From the NCBI GenBank assembly GCA_027036095.1, contig JALVTA010000128.1, positions 1 through 7,101 on the forward strand: a stretch of DNA of 7,101 nt, in the 5' to 3' direction. This document shows positions 1 through 6,350 of this stretch, piece after piece; positions within the stretch are counted from its first letter, which is position 1; the number at the start of each line of letters is the position of its first letter. The notes under the pieces were generated by a model. It ran no database searches, had not been told where the DNA came from, and was given only the letters and a program-made list of their open reading frames with translations. The translations under genes and the position numbers were made by a program. Origin of the DNA: Thiotrichales bacterium (GTDB lineage: Bacteria; Pseudomonadota; Gammaproteobacteria; Thiomicrospirales; Thiomicrospiraceae).

Positions 1-1555
1 TCATGCGGATGAAGTCCAGCTCCAGCATCTGCCGATGAATATTGAGTGAGATACAGAGCCGCTCGTTGTCCTTCAGCCCGGCGAGGAAGCGCAACGCCGT
101 GTCCACCACCCACTCGCCGAAGGCACGGGCATGGGCCGAATGCTCCACCAGCGGGATGAACTCCGCCGGTGAGACGGGGCCGAATTCCGGGTGCTCCAGC
201 CGCGCCAGCGCCTCGAAAGCGACGATGCGCCCCTCCCGCGTCTCCACCTGCGGCTGATAGACCAGATGGAACCACCCCTGCTCCAGCGCCCGGTGCATGT
301 CCATGCGCAGCTGGGCCTCGCGCAGCATGCGCGCCTGCATCGCCTTGTCGAACCAGCGCACATGACCGCCTCCCTGCCGCTTGCACTCCAGCAGGGCCAC
401 ATCCACCGCCTGCAGCAGCTCGTCCACATTCTGACCATGCTCGGGCCAGCAGGCCACGCCTGCACTGCAGCTGGCTTCGATCTCGCCCACATCCGGCAGA
501 GTCACCCGGAGCCGGGGCAGCCGGGGATTGACCGGCTCGCTTTTCGACTGACACCACACCAGCAGGAACTCGTCACCGCCCAGCCGCCCCAGACGGGCCC
601 CACTGCGCTGTGACCGGCAGGCACGGGCCAGATGGCGCAGCAGCGCATCACCGGTGGCATGCCCGTATAGCTCGTTGATGGTCTTGAAGTTGTCGATGTC
701 CACCAGCATGACCACCACCTGATCGCTGCGCGGACAGCTAACCACCAGCCGGTCCAGCTCCTCGACGATGCCGCGGCGATTGAGCACGCCGGTGAGGGTG
801 TCCTCCATGGCCAGCCGGTAGAGTTCGTCGTGCATCTCCTTCTGCCGGCGGTGATATTCGGCAAAACGCTCGCTCAGACGGGCCAGCTCCTCTACCGGCA
901 GCTGAGCCGGCGGCTGGAACTCGCTGCGGGTCTGCTCCACCACCCTCGCCAGGTTTTCCATGGGTTGCTGGAGAATGGTCCGCACCCGTTTCAGCAGCCA
1001 GAACATGAACGCCGTGGCCAGCAGAAGCTCCAGCATCACAAAGGTGAAATACGGCATGAAGTACCCCAGCAGATGCTCCCGGTCGAGGGTGTACACCACC
1101 GTCATCGGCACCAGCCGGTTTTCCCGGGCATCAAATATGCGCAACCGACCCTTGAGACAGCGGGTAGAAAAAGTCAGCGCCAGAGGCTGCGCCAGGGTCT
1201 CACAACGCTCGAACGGCCGCAGATCGGTGGCATTGAGCCGACTGCTGGCGATCAGGTGACGACCGCCACCGCCCTCTCCCACCACATCAATACGGCTGAA
1301 AACCGGATGGGTAAAGACATACTGCTGCAGCAGACTGGTCAGGCTGCGGCGGTCCTTCTGGGCCAGATTGCGACGCAGGTCGAACACCAGCTGGGTGTGC
1401 GTCCCCTGTATTTCGTGGGCTGCCTCCTCCAGGGCTTCCTCAAAGGTGAAGAAGGCAAACCCGCCGCCCAACACCAGCAGGACGGCCACCAGCAGCATGC
1501 CCAGCTGCAGCACCAGCCGTCGCAAGGGCACGGGGCGGGCGGGAGCGCCGCTCAT
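1..1555 (-). CDS. Membrane GGDEF-EAL cyclic-di-GMP signalling protein, 3' end cut by window edge
   Basis: Predicted inner-membrane protein that makes and/or degrades cyclic-di-GMP. The frame opens at ATG 1555 and runs off the left edge, giving 518 visible codons. Seen in order: TM1 about residues 14-36; a periplasmic segment about 39-160 with two cysteines (C118, C133) that could form a disulfide; TM2 about 163-188 with a buried E176; a linker; a GGDEF domain about 245-410 starting near DTLTGVLNRRG with an intact GGDEF at 326-330 (bases 566-580); then an EAL domain from about 430. Visible EAL residues fit an active phosphodiesterase (Q434 in YQP, EALAR at 448-452, N505), but the remaining catalytic residues lie outside the window. 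The inhibitory RxxD site reads RSGA, so product inhibition at that site is doubtful. The start overlaps the stop of the preceding binding-protein gene (ATGA), implying coupled translation. Family assignment is firm; the signal sensed and the net activity are unknown. Confidence 0.93.
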   Translation of the reverse strand, partial: MSGAPARPVPLRRLVLQLGMLLVAVLLVLGGGFAFFTFEEALEEAAHEIQGTHTQLVFDLRRNLAQKDRRSLTSLLQQYVFTHPVFSRIDVVGEGGGGRHLIASSRLNATDLRPFERCETLAQPLALTFSTRCLKGRLRIFDARENRLVPMTVVYTLDREHLLGYFMPYFTFVMLELLLATAFMFWLLKRVRTILQQPMENLARVVEQTRSEFQPPAQLPVEELARLSERFAEYHRRQKEMHDELYRLAMEDTLTGVLNRRGIVEELDRLVVSCPRSDQVVVMLVDIDNFKTINELYGHATGDALLRHLARACRSQRSGARLGRLGGDEFLLVWCQSKSEPVNPRLPRLRVTLPDVGEIEASCSAGVACWPEHGQNVDELLQAVDVALLECKRQGGGHVRWFDKAMQARMLREAQLRMDMHRALEQGWFHLVYQPQVETREGRIVAFEALARLEHPEFGPVSPAEFIPLVEHSAHARAFGEWVVDTALRFLAGLKDNERLCISLNIHRQMLELDFIRM

Positions 1556-2436
1556 GGCAGCACCGTCTCCACAGGAATCCCCAGCGCAGCGATGCGCCTG
1601 AGCAGATCGGGATCTGGATGGTTGATCCACTCGATCCCCGCCATGGCCGTCTTAAGTTCGGCCACATTCTTGATGGCAAGGAACTCGCGCACATGGGGAA
1701 AGACCGTCTCAGGCCGGGTGCGGAAGTCGTCGATGGCCCGGTCCACCATCTCTTTGAGGCGGCTGAACTGTTCAAGCCGTGCCTGCAGCAGCGGGCGGCG
1801 CACGAACAGCCCATCGATCACCAGCAGGGAGAGGTCGCGCGTGCTGCCCAGCAGGCGGAAGCCTTTCCTGACCATCTGCTCCATGTAGGGACTGTAGGTC
1901 ACCACCAGTGTCGGTTGTGGCCGGGACGGGTCAAGCTGGGTGTTGCGCATCTGGTCCTGATCATGCAGCACCAGCTTTTTGTTCGTCAGTCCGTGCTGAT
2001 GCACGAACTGATCCAGCACCTCGCGGTTGACGCTGTCGGCTTCGAGAAAGACATCGATGGGCCCGGTTTCCTGCTGCAGCTGCGCCAGCGTGCGGTTGCC
2101 CACCACGCCATCGCCACCGTTGGAGCGATCCAGCAGGATGGCCGGCACCAGATCCGGCACATCCTGCTGCGCCAGATGGAACTCATACTGGGTGGCACTG
2201 AAGGCCATGGCCGTGCCGGTTTCGAACAGGGTGAGGGATTCGCCGAGAGAAACGGTGGTGAACAGGCGCACGTTGAGCGGTTCCAGCCAGCCGCGGGCAT
2301 CGGCATACACCAGCGGCGCGTAACCAATCCAGGCATTGACACTGACTGTCAGCGGTCTGCCGGCCGCACGTTCACAACCAACAAGCGGAGCCGCGCCAAA
2401 CGCGGCCAGTCCTTTCAACAGCGTGCGTCGCCTCAT
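1552..2436 (-). CDS. Tat-type periplasmic lipoprotein, SsuA/TauA/NMT1-like substrate-binding fold
   Basis: A 294-residue periplasmic solute-binding protein. The N-terminus reads MRRRTLLKGLAAFG and then a lipobox LVGC (C21). It fits a twin-arginine signal (RRTLLK) combined with lipoprotein processing, so the mature protein is probably a folded, membrane-tethered lipoprotein. Just after the signal, an NAWIGYAPLVYA stretch (about residues 34-45) is typical of the nitrate/sulfonate/taurine/NMT1-type binding-protein superfamily. The ligand cannot be read from sequence. No ABC permease or ATPase lies beside it. Instead its stop overlaps the start of a GGDEF-EAL membrane protein by 4 bases, so I infer that it presents a ligand to that protein's periplasmic domain rather than feeding an importer. 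This resembles NspS-MbaA of Vibrio cholerae, although NspS is of a different binding-protein family. The start is supported by AGGAG at 2446-2450, 9 bases upstream. A transporter role with a distant permease remains possible. Confidence 0.88.
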   Translation of the reverse strand: MRRRTLLKGLAAFGAAPLVGCERAAGRPLTVSVNAWIGYAPLVYADARGWLEPLNVRLFTTVSLGESLTLFETGTAMAFSATQYEFHLAQQDVPDLVPAILLDRSNGGDGVVGNRTLAQLQQETGPIDVFLEADSVNREVLDQFVHQHGLTNKKLVLHDQDQMRNTQLDPSRPQPTLVVTYSPYMEQMVRKGFRLLGSTRDLSLLVIDGLFVRRPLLQARLEQFSRLKEMVDRAIDDFRTRPETVFPHVREFLAIKNVAELKTAMAGIEWINHPDPDLLRRIAALGIPVETVLP

Positions 2437-2465
2437 GCCGCAGAACTCCTGGCGAATTCATTGGC

Positions 2466-2494
2466 ATTATCAGCGCTTATCTCTCCTGTGGCAA
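2466..2494 (-). promoter_or_regulatory. Candidate sigma-70-type promoter for the binding-protein/GGDEF-EAL operon
   Basis: On the minus strand a -35 TTGCCA (2494-2489, 5 of 6 to TTGACA) is followed after exactly 17 bases by a -10 GATAAT (2471-2466, 5 of 6 to TATAAT). The predicted start near 2459 leaves a leader of about 22 bases containing AGGAG before ATG 2436. The element overlaps the last codons and stop of purK. It would let the signalling pair be transcribed independently of purine genes, although the 40-base gap also permits readthrough from purK. Found by motif matching only. Confidence 0.55.
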
Positions 2495-3592
2495 GAAAGG
2501 TGCAAGCGCCTGCAGCCGCGCCTCCAGTTCATGGCGGCTGCCTGCCACCACATTGATGTGCCCCAGCTTGCGGCCCGCCCGCTCGGCCTTGTCATACAGA
2601 TGCACATGCACGCCGGGCAGACAGAGCGCCTCTTCCACCGGGCCGGTCTCGCCGATGATGTTGACCATGGCGCACCACGGGCTGACGGGACGGGGGCTGC
2701 CAAGCGGCAGGCCGGCCAGTGCGCGCACGTGATTCTCGAACTGACTGGTGTCGGCGCCCTCAATGCTCCAGTGGCCGGAATTGTGCACCCGTGGTGCCAT
2801 CTCGTTGGCCACCAGACCGTCGGCGGTGTCGAACAGCTCAAGCGCCAACACGCCCACATAGTCGAGCCGCTCCATCAGCCGGCGCAGATAGCCCTGCGCC
2901 GCCTGCTCCGTGTCGGGACCCACCGCCTCCGCCGGCGCCCGGGTCAGCCGCAGTATACCCTCGTGATGCACGTTCTCCACCAGAGGCCAGAACACCATCT
3001 GCCCGTCCCGCCCCCGTGCAGCCAGCATGGACAGCTCCCGCTCGAAAGGAACGAAGCCTTCCACGATCAGTTCCCGTCCACCCAGCGCCCGCCATGCCTC
3101 GGACACCTGATCCATCGACCTCAGGCGGAACTGCCCCTTGCCGTCGTAGCCCCCCGTCGTGGTCTTGGCAATGGCCGGCAGCCCGATCTCTCTGACAGCC
3201 TGCATCAGCGCCGCCTCGCTGTCGACCACGCGGAAGGGGGCAGTGGGAATGTCCAGCTCGCGGAACAGGCTTTTTTCCCGCCCGCGGTGCTGGCTGTAAT
3301 AGAGCGCATCCCGCCCGGGCAGGACCGGCACACCGGCGGCCTCAATGGCTTCGACCACGGCAAGATCGGTATTCTCGCTTTCGTAGGTGACCACATCGGC
3401 CCAGTTGATCAACTGCTCCAGGGCGTCCACCTCGTCATCATGGGTGAACATGTGGCCCAGCATGGCGGAAGGTTCGTCCTTCGAGAAGCCGTAAAAACCG
3501 AATTTCTGCCCCAGCGGATAACCGGCCATGGCCAGCATGCGGCCCAACTGGCCGGCACCGAGAATGCCGATATTGCGGGTAATGGGGGTCAT
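2477..3592 (-). CDS. purK: PurK, N5-carboxyaminoimidazole ribonucleotide synthase
   Basis: A 371-residue cytoplasmic ATP-grasp enzyme. It uses ATP and bicarbonate to convert 5-aminoimidazole ribonucleotide (AIR) to N5-CAIR, the substrate of PurE, in de novo purine synthesis. The N-terminal dinucleotide-like loop ILGAGQLGRMLAMAG is at 10-24. The ATP-grasp region spans about 108-295, with the nucleotide-binding loop KTTTGGYDGKGQ at 143-154. The family signature NEMAPRVHNSGHWSIEG at 263-279 carries the metal-binding acidic residue E264, and a C-terminal MVNIIGE segment begins at 309. Length is normal for the family (about 355-380). Start ATG 3592 has AGGAG at 3598-3602, 5 bases upstream. It lies 72 bases downstream of purE, separated by a terminator-like hairpin, and has no obvious promoter of its own between hairpin and start, so expression probably depends on readthrough from purE. 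No broken motif was seen. Confidence 0.97.
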   Translation of the reverse strand: MTPITRNIGILGAGQLGRMLAMAGYPLGQKFGFYGFSKDEPSAMLGHMFTHDDEVDALEQLINWADVVTYESENTDLAVVEAIEAAGVPVLPGRDALYYSQHRGREKSLFRELDIPTAPFRVVDSEAALMQAVREIGLPAIAKTTTGGYDGKGQFRLRSMDQVSEAWRALGGRELIVEGFVPFERELSMLAARGRDGQMVFWPLVENVHHEGILRLTRAPAEAVGPDTEQAAQGYLRRLMERLDYVGVLALELFDTADGLVANEMAPRVHNSGHWSIEGADTSQFENHVRALAGLPLGSPRPVSPWCAMVNIIGETGPVEEALCLPGVHVHLYDKAERAGRKLGHINVVAGSRHELEARLQALAPFLPQER

Positions 3593-3602
3593 GACTGCTC
3601 CT

Positions 3603-3640
3603 GAAACAGAAAACCGCAGGTCATTTTACCTGCGGTTTTC
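3603..3640 (-). terminator. Terminator-like hairpin between purE and purK (possible attenuator)
   Basis: A perfect 13-base-pair inverted repeat pairs 3609-3621 with 3628-3640 around a 6-base loop. On the minus strand it reads as an A-tract, the stem core CCGCAGGT, loop AAAATG, the stem core ACCTGCGG, and then TTTTCTGTTT, the classical layout of an intrinsic terminator. It begins 24 bases after the purE stop and ends only a few bases before the purK ribosome-binding site (AGGAG 3598-3602), without covering it. Inference: it terminates part of the purE transcription, lowering purK relative to purE, or protects a 3' end after processing. The symmetrical A/T flanks could also allow termination on the plus strand. 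Confidence 0.7.
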
Positions 3641-3664
3641 CCGGCAAGCGGATCAGATGAACGG

Positions 3665-4165
3665 TCAGTCTTCGCGCGGATCGGGGTGGGCCAGCACGGC
3701 CTCCGTCTGGGCCTGGCGCCAGGCACGCAGCGCCTCGCGCACCCGAGGGTCCTCATTGGCGACGATCTGGGCGGCGAGAATGCCGGCGTTCTTCGCACCC
3801 GCCTCGCCGATGGCCAGCGTGCCCACCGGCACGCCGCCGGGCATCTGCACGATGGACAGCAGCGAGTCCTGTCCATTGAGCGCACGGGACTTCACCGGCA
3901 CGCCCAGTACCGGCACCAGCGTCTTGGCCGCCACCATGCCGGGCAGGTGCGCCGCGCCGCCGGCACCGGCGATGATCACCTTCAGGCCACGGCCTTCGGC
4001 CTGCTCCGCATACTGGAACATCAGATCCGGCGTGCGGTGTGCGGAGACCACGCGCACCTCGTAGGGCACGCCCAGTTCATCCAGCATGGCCGCCGCATGC
4101 TGCATGGTGGGCCAGTCGGATTTCGAGCCCATGATGATGCCGACTGCGGGTGACTGCGCGCTCAT
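3665..4165 (-). CDS. purE: PurE, N5-carboxyaminoimidazole ribonucleotide mutase (class I)
   Basis: Moves the carboxylate of N5-CAIR, the PurK product, to C4 to give CAIR in de novo purine synthesis; class I enzymes are cytoplasmic octamers. Visible signatures, counted from ATG 4165 (166 residues): MGSKSDW at 12-18, SAHRTP with catalytic-type H43 at 41-46, AGGAAHLPG at 68-76, GVPV at 88-91 and [14 protein letters not shown] at 107-120. All are hallmark PurE substrate-binding loops, and the length matches the E. coli enzyme (169). The frame can be extended two codons to a TTG at 4171, but that places the start inside the T-run of a terminator. ATG 4165 is preferred because AAAGGGG at 4176-4182 sits 10 bases upstream as a modest ribosome-binding site. 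That site is part of the terminator's 3' arm, so initiation may depend on whether the hairpin forms. Confidence 0.97.
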   Translation of the reverse strand: MSAQSPAVGIIMGSKSDWPTMQHAAAMLDELGVPYEVRVVSAHRTPDLMFQYAEQAEGRGLKVIIAGAGGAAHLPGMVAAKTLVPVLGVPVKSRALNGQDSLLSIVQMPGGVPVGTLAIGEAGAKNAGILAAQIVANEDPRVREALRAWRQAQTEAVLAHPDPRED

Positions 4166-4169
4166 AAGC

Positions 4170-4196
4170 AAAAAGCCCCTTTCACGAGAAAGGGGC
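4170..4196 (-). terminator. Intrinsic terminator after the chemoreceptor gene, overlapping the purE leader
   Basis: On the minus strand GCCCCTTTC (4196-4188), loop TCGT and GAAAGGGGC (4183-4175) form a perfect 9-base-pair GC-rich stem with a tetraloop, followed at once by TTTTT (4174-4170). The structure lies between the MCP stop (4233) and purE start (4165) and should end the PAS-MCP transcript. Its 3' arm doubles as the only plausible purE ribosome-binding site. Confidence 0.85.
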
Positions 4197-4198
4197 GC

Positions 4199-4226
4199 AT
4201 TTTAGTCATCAGTCTTTGAAAATCAA
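4199..4226 (-). promoter_or_regulatory. Candidate sigma-70-type promoter for purE-purK
   Basis: On the minus strand TTGATT (4226-4221, 4 of 6 to TTGACA), a 16-base spacer and TAAAAT (4204-4199, 5 of 6 to TATAAT) lie just after the MCP stop codon. The predicted start, about 4193-4191, falls inside the 5' arm of the terminator hairpin, so transcripts from here would lack part of that arm. No PurR-like palindromic operator was recognised nearby. This is a motif match only. Confidence 0.5.
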
Positions 4227-4232
4227 CAACTT

Positions 4233-5735
4233 TCAGCAACTGTGCTTCTCGCACATCATGCGGTCGATCAGCTCGACCACCTTCTCGCTGCCCTCTTCGG
4301 CCTCCTTCATGGCCTCCACAATGCGGTTAAGAATCTCTTCATCGTGCATCCAGTCCTCTTTGGAAAGGGCAACGGCTCTGTGCACACCGGCATGCACCTG
4401 CGCATGCCACTTCTCCAGCTCGCGGTAGGCATTGAGCTCGTGGAAGGCCTCGTAACCGTAGCCTTCGTAGTACCATTTGCCCAGACGGCAGTTGTGGTGA
4501 TCCACCGCGACCGCCTGCGCCTCCTCACCTTCACCGGCATGCTCCACGGCAATGTAACCGCGCTGCATGTAGAGGATGTGATCCACCTTGATGAGAGTGC
4601 CGAACAGCCAGTCCTCGCTTTCGCGCAGGGCGCGGAGCATCTGCCCGGACTTGCGCGCCACCTCCTCGAACAGCTGGCTGAAGCGCATCATGGCCTCGTG
4701 CACCTGCTGGGTATCTTCCTGCATGCCTTGGGTCGTGGACACCATGGCGCCGATGCGCTGCTGCAGATCGCCGATGAGCGTGCCAATCTGCTCGGTGGCC
4801 TGGCCGGTGCGGCTGGCCAGTGCGCGCACCTCGTCCGCCACCACGGCGAAGCCTCGGCCGTGCTCGCCGGCCCGGGCCGCCTCGATGGCGGCATTGAGCG
4901 CCAGCAGGTTGGTCTGTTCGGCGATATCGCTGATGATGTCCACGGTGTCGCCGATCTCGCGGCTGGCCTCGTCCAGCACCCCGGCGGACTGTCCCATCTC
5001 GTCCATCTGCTCGGCGAACGCCTTGATGGTGCGCGCCAGCTGCTGCAACTGAGTTTCACTGTCCACCGCCACCTGACGGTTCTGTTCGGACAGCTGACGA
5101 GCATCCTCCAACTTGTCCTTGACAGTAGTGACCGACTGCTGGTTTTTTAACAGATTGTCAATCAACCGCTCGGTATTGAGATGGTGCAATTCACTGAGCA
5201 GGCGGTTCTTGCGAGAGAAGTTGGCCGCCTCTTCCATGGAAACCAGCGCGGTGCGGATATTGCCCAGGGTGCGGTGCCAGTTGCCCGGGTAGCCCTTTTC
5301 GATGGGTATGCGGTTGAAATCTTCCTGCGCCGCAGCGCTGAAACAGGTGGTGACCTCCTTGAGATAGGACTCGACGATGTCGAGAAAGTCATTGAGGTCC
5401 CATGCCAGGGTGCCCAGCTCACCCATGCAGCGGGTATTGGCGGTAATGCGCTGACTGGTATTGCCCTTGAGCGCGGCATTGATCACCTTGTCGATCTCGC
5501 TGATGAGATTGACGGTGCGCTTGATGAAGCGCAGTGACCAGACCGCCTTGGCGACCATGCCCAGTGCCAGCGCCCACAGCACCCAGCCGAGGGTGTCCAG
5601 CCTGTGCATGAAACTGTAGGCGATGGCGATGGCCCACACCACCGCTACTGAAATGGCGGTATGCAGCAAGCCCTGATCCCACATCTTGAGCGCGCCGGCG
5701 CTCAGGTGCTTGCGGGAAAAAAGTCCGTGTTTCAT
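4233..5735 (-). CDS. Membrane methyl-accepting chemotaxis protein with C-terminal CZB zinc-binding domain (CetA-like half of a split Aer receptor)
   Basis: A 500-residue chemoreceptor that should control CheA activity and so flagellar switching. It has TM1 about 24-43 and TM2 about 48-68 joined by only a few residues, so there is no periplasmic sensor domain, as in Aer. A HAMP-like linker (about 69-125) and a long coiled coil follow. The kinase-control hairpin tip around [21 protein letters not shown] (270-290), followed by [15 protein letters not shown], is the MCP signature. The C-terminus (about 380-455) is a CZB domain with the usual 3-His/1-Cys zinc set: H386 (KVDH), C416 (HNCRLGKW), H444 and H448 (WHAQVH). 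The tail ends CEKHSC, with no NWETF-type CheR-binding pentapeptide. The start overlaps the stop of an Aer-like PAS gene (ATGA), strongly suggesting that the PAS protein is its sensory partner, as CetB is for CetA in Campylobacter. The partner role is inferred; the MCP and CZB identities are firm. Confidence 0.94.
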   Translation of the reverse strand: MKHGLFSRKHLSAGALKMWDQGLLHTAISVAVVWAIAIAYSFMHRLDTLGWVLWALALGMVAKAVWSLRFIKRTVNLISEIDKVINAALKGNTSQRITANTRCMGELGTLAWDLNDFLDIVESYLKEVTTCFSAAAQEDFNRIPIEKGYPGNWHRTLGNIRTALVSMEEAANFSRKNRLLSELHHLNTERLIDNLLKNQQSVTTVKDKLEDARQLSEQNRQVAVDSETQLQQLARTIKAFAEQMDEMGQSAGVLDEASREIGDTVDIISDIAEQTNLLALNAAIEAARAGEHGRGFAVVADEVRALASRTGQATEQIGTLIGDLQQRIGAMVSTTQGMQEDTQQVHEAMMRFSQLFEEVARKSGQMLRALRESEDWLFGTLIKVDHILYMQRGYIAVEHAGEGEEAQAVAVDHHNCRLGKWYYEGYGYEAFHELNAYRELEKWHAQVHAGVHRAVALSKEDWMHDEEILNRIVEAMKEAEEGSEKVVELIDRMMCEKHSC

Positions 5736-6277
5736 GCCTCACCTCCTGCCTGCCCGGCATGCTTGAGATAGGTCTGCAGCATGAAATCCCGGTAGGAGGC
5801 AAAACCTGCCGCCTCCACCTGATCCATGAGCCACTTTTCCGCTGCGTCCATGCCCTCGGCGGTTTCGATGCGGCGCAGTTCGGCATAGAGTTCGGTCGCC
5901 AGCTGTTTGAGCGGCTCCGGCAGCGGGCGGCGGATGGAGTAGTAGCCGATGGCCCGGCCATCGCGGTAGTCGGTGGTGACATTGGCGAAGACCCAGTAAT
6001 GATCACCGTTGGCGGAGATGTTCTTGACCATGCCGAACCACTCCTCACCGCTCTGGATGGTCTTCCACAGGTGGCGGAAGGCGGTGCGTGGCATGTCCGG
6101 GTGGCGGATGATGTTGTGGGGCTGACCGATCAGCTCCGTGTAGGGGAACTCCGACACCTCCATGAAGGTGCGGTTGACATAGGTGATGGTGCCGCGCAGA
6201 TCGGTCTTGGAGACGATCATGCGGTCCCCGGTGAACGGCTTTTCCCGTCCGGTGGGGGTAATGGTCTGATGTGCCAT
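5732..6277 (-). CDS. Aer/CetB-like FAD-binding PAS sensor protein
   Basis: A 181-residue soluble protein with an N-terminal PAS domain (about 15-115) closely resembling the PAS domain of the E. coli aerotaxis receptor Aer. From remembered Aer sequence, residues tied to FAD binding or signalling are present at a one-residue offset: N35, R58, H59, D61, W80 and N86 (Aer N34, R57, H58, D60, W79, N85). The shared blocks GQPHN, RHPDMP and NGDHYW are plain. There is no transmembrane segment, HAMP or MCP region; after the PAS a charged, probably helical tail (116-181) ends the protein. Its stop overlaps the start of a membrane MCP gene, so the two probably work as one energy- or redox-taxis receptor. 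Start ATG 6277 has AGAGGA (about 6284-6289) upstream, and a sigma-54-type promoter lies about 40 bases before it. Flavin binding is inferred from residue conservation; another cofactor cannot be excluded. Confidence 0.92.
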   Translation of the reverse strand: MAHQTITPTGREKPFTGDRMIVSKTDLRGTITYVNRTFMEVSEFPYTELIGQPHNIIRHPDMPRTAFRHLWKTIQSGEEWFGMVKNISANGDHYWVFANVTTDYRDGRAIGYYSIRRPLPEPLKQLATELYAELRRIETAEGMDAAEKWLMDQVEAAGFASYRDFMLQTYLKHAGQAGGEA

Positions 6278-6314
6278 GAATAGTCCTCTTCAGACTGATT
6301 GACACCTGCCCGAC

Positions 6315-6330
6315 AGCAATTCCTGTGCCA
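6315..6330 (-). promoter_or_regulatory. Sigma-54 (RpoN) promoter for the PAS-MCP operon
   Basis: The minus strand reads TGGCACAGGAATTGCT, matching every fixed position of the sigma-54 consensus TGGCACRNNNNTTGCW, with the required 10 bases between the GG (-24) and GC (-12). It lies in the 73-base gap after the thioredoxin-like gene and points at the PAS gene. The expected start near 6304 gives a leader of about 27 bases that includes the ribosome-binding site. Sigma-54 promoters need an enhancer-binding activator; its site would probably be within the upstream gene and I could not identify it. Confidence 0.75.
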
Positions 6331-6350
6331 CAAATGGGGTTTTGCCGCCC

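Noticed and set aside
830..1888. A 352-codon open frame on the plus strand opposite the GGDEF-EAL and lipoprotein genes
   Set aside because: Low-complexity, Gln/His/Arg-rich translation with no domain signature, spanning the junction of two well-supported minus-strand genes.
2336..3604. A 422-codon open frame on the plus strand opposite purK
   Set aside because: It is a shadow of the certain purK gene: long antisense frames are expected in GC-rich DNA, and it shows no known motif.
3665..4171. purE starting at TTG 4171
   Set aside because: The TTG lies within the terminator T-run with poorer ribosome-binding spacing; ATG 4165 gives the expected N-terminus just before the conserved [10 protein letters not shown].
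4242..5150. A 302-codon plus-strand frame opposite the MCP
   Set aside because: It is antisense to an unmistakable chemoreceptor, and its composition is a mirror of MCP codons.
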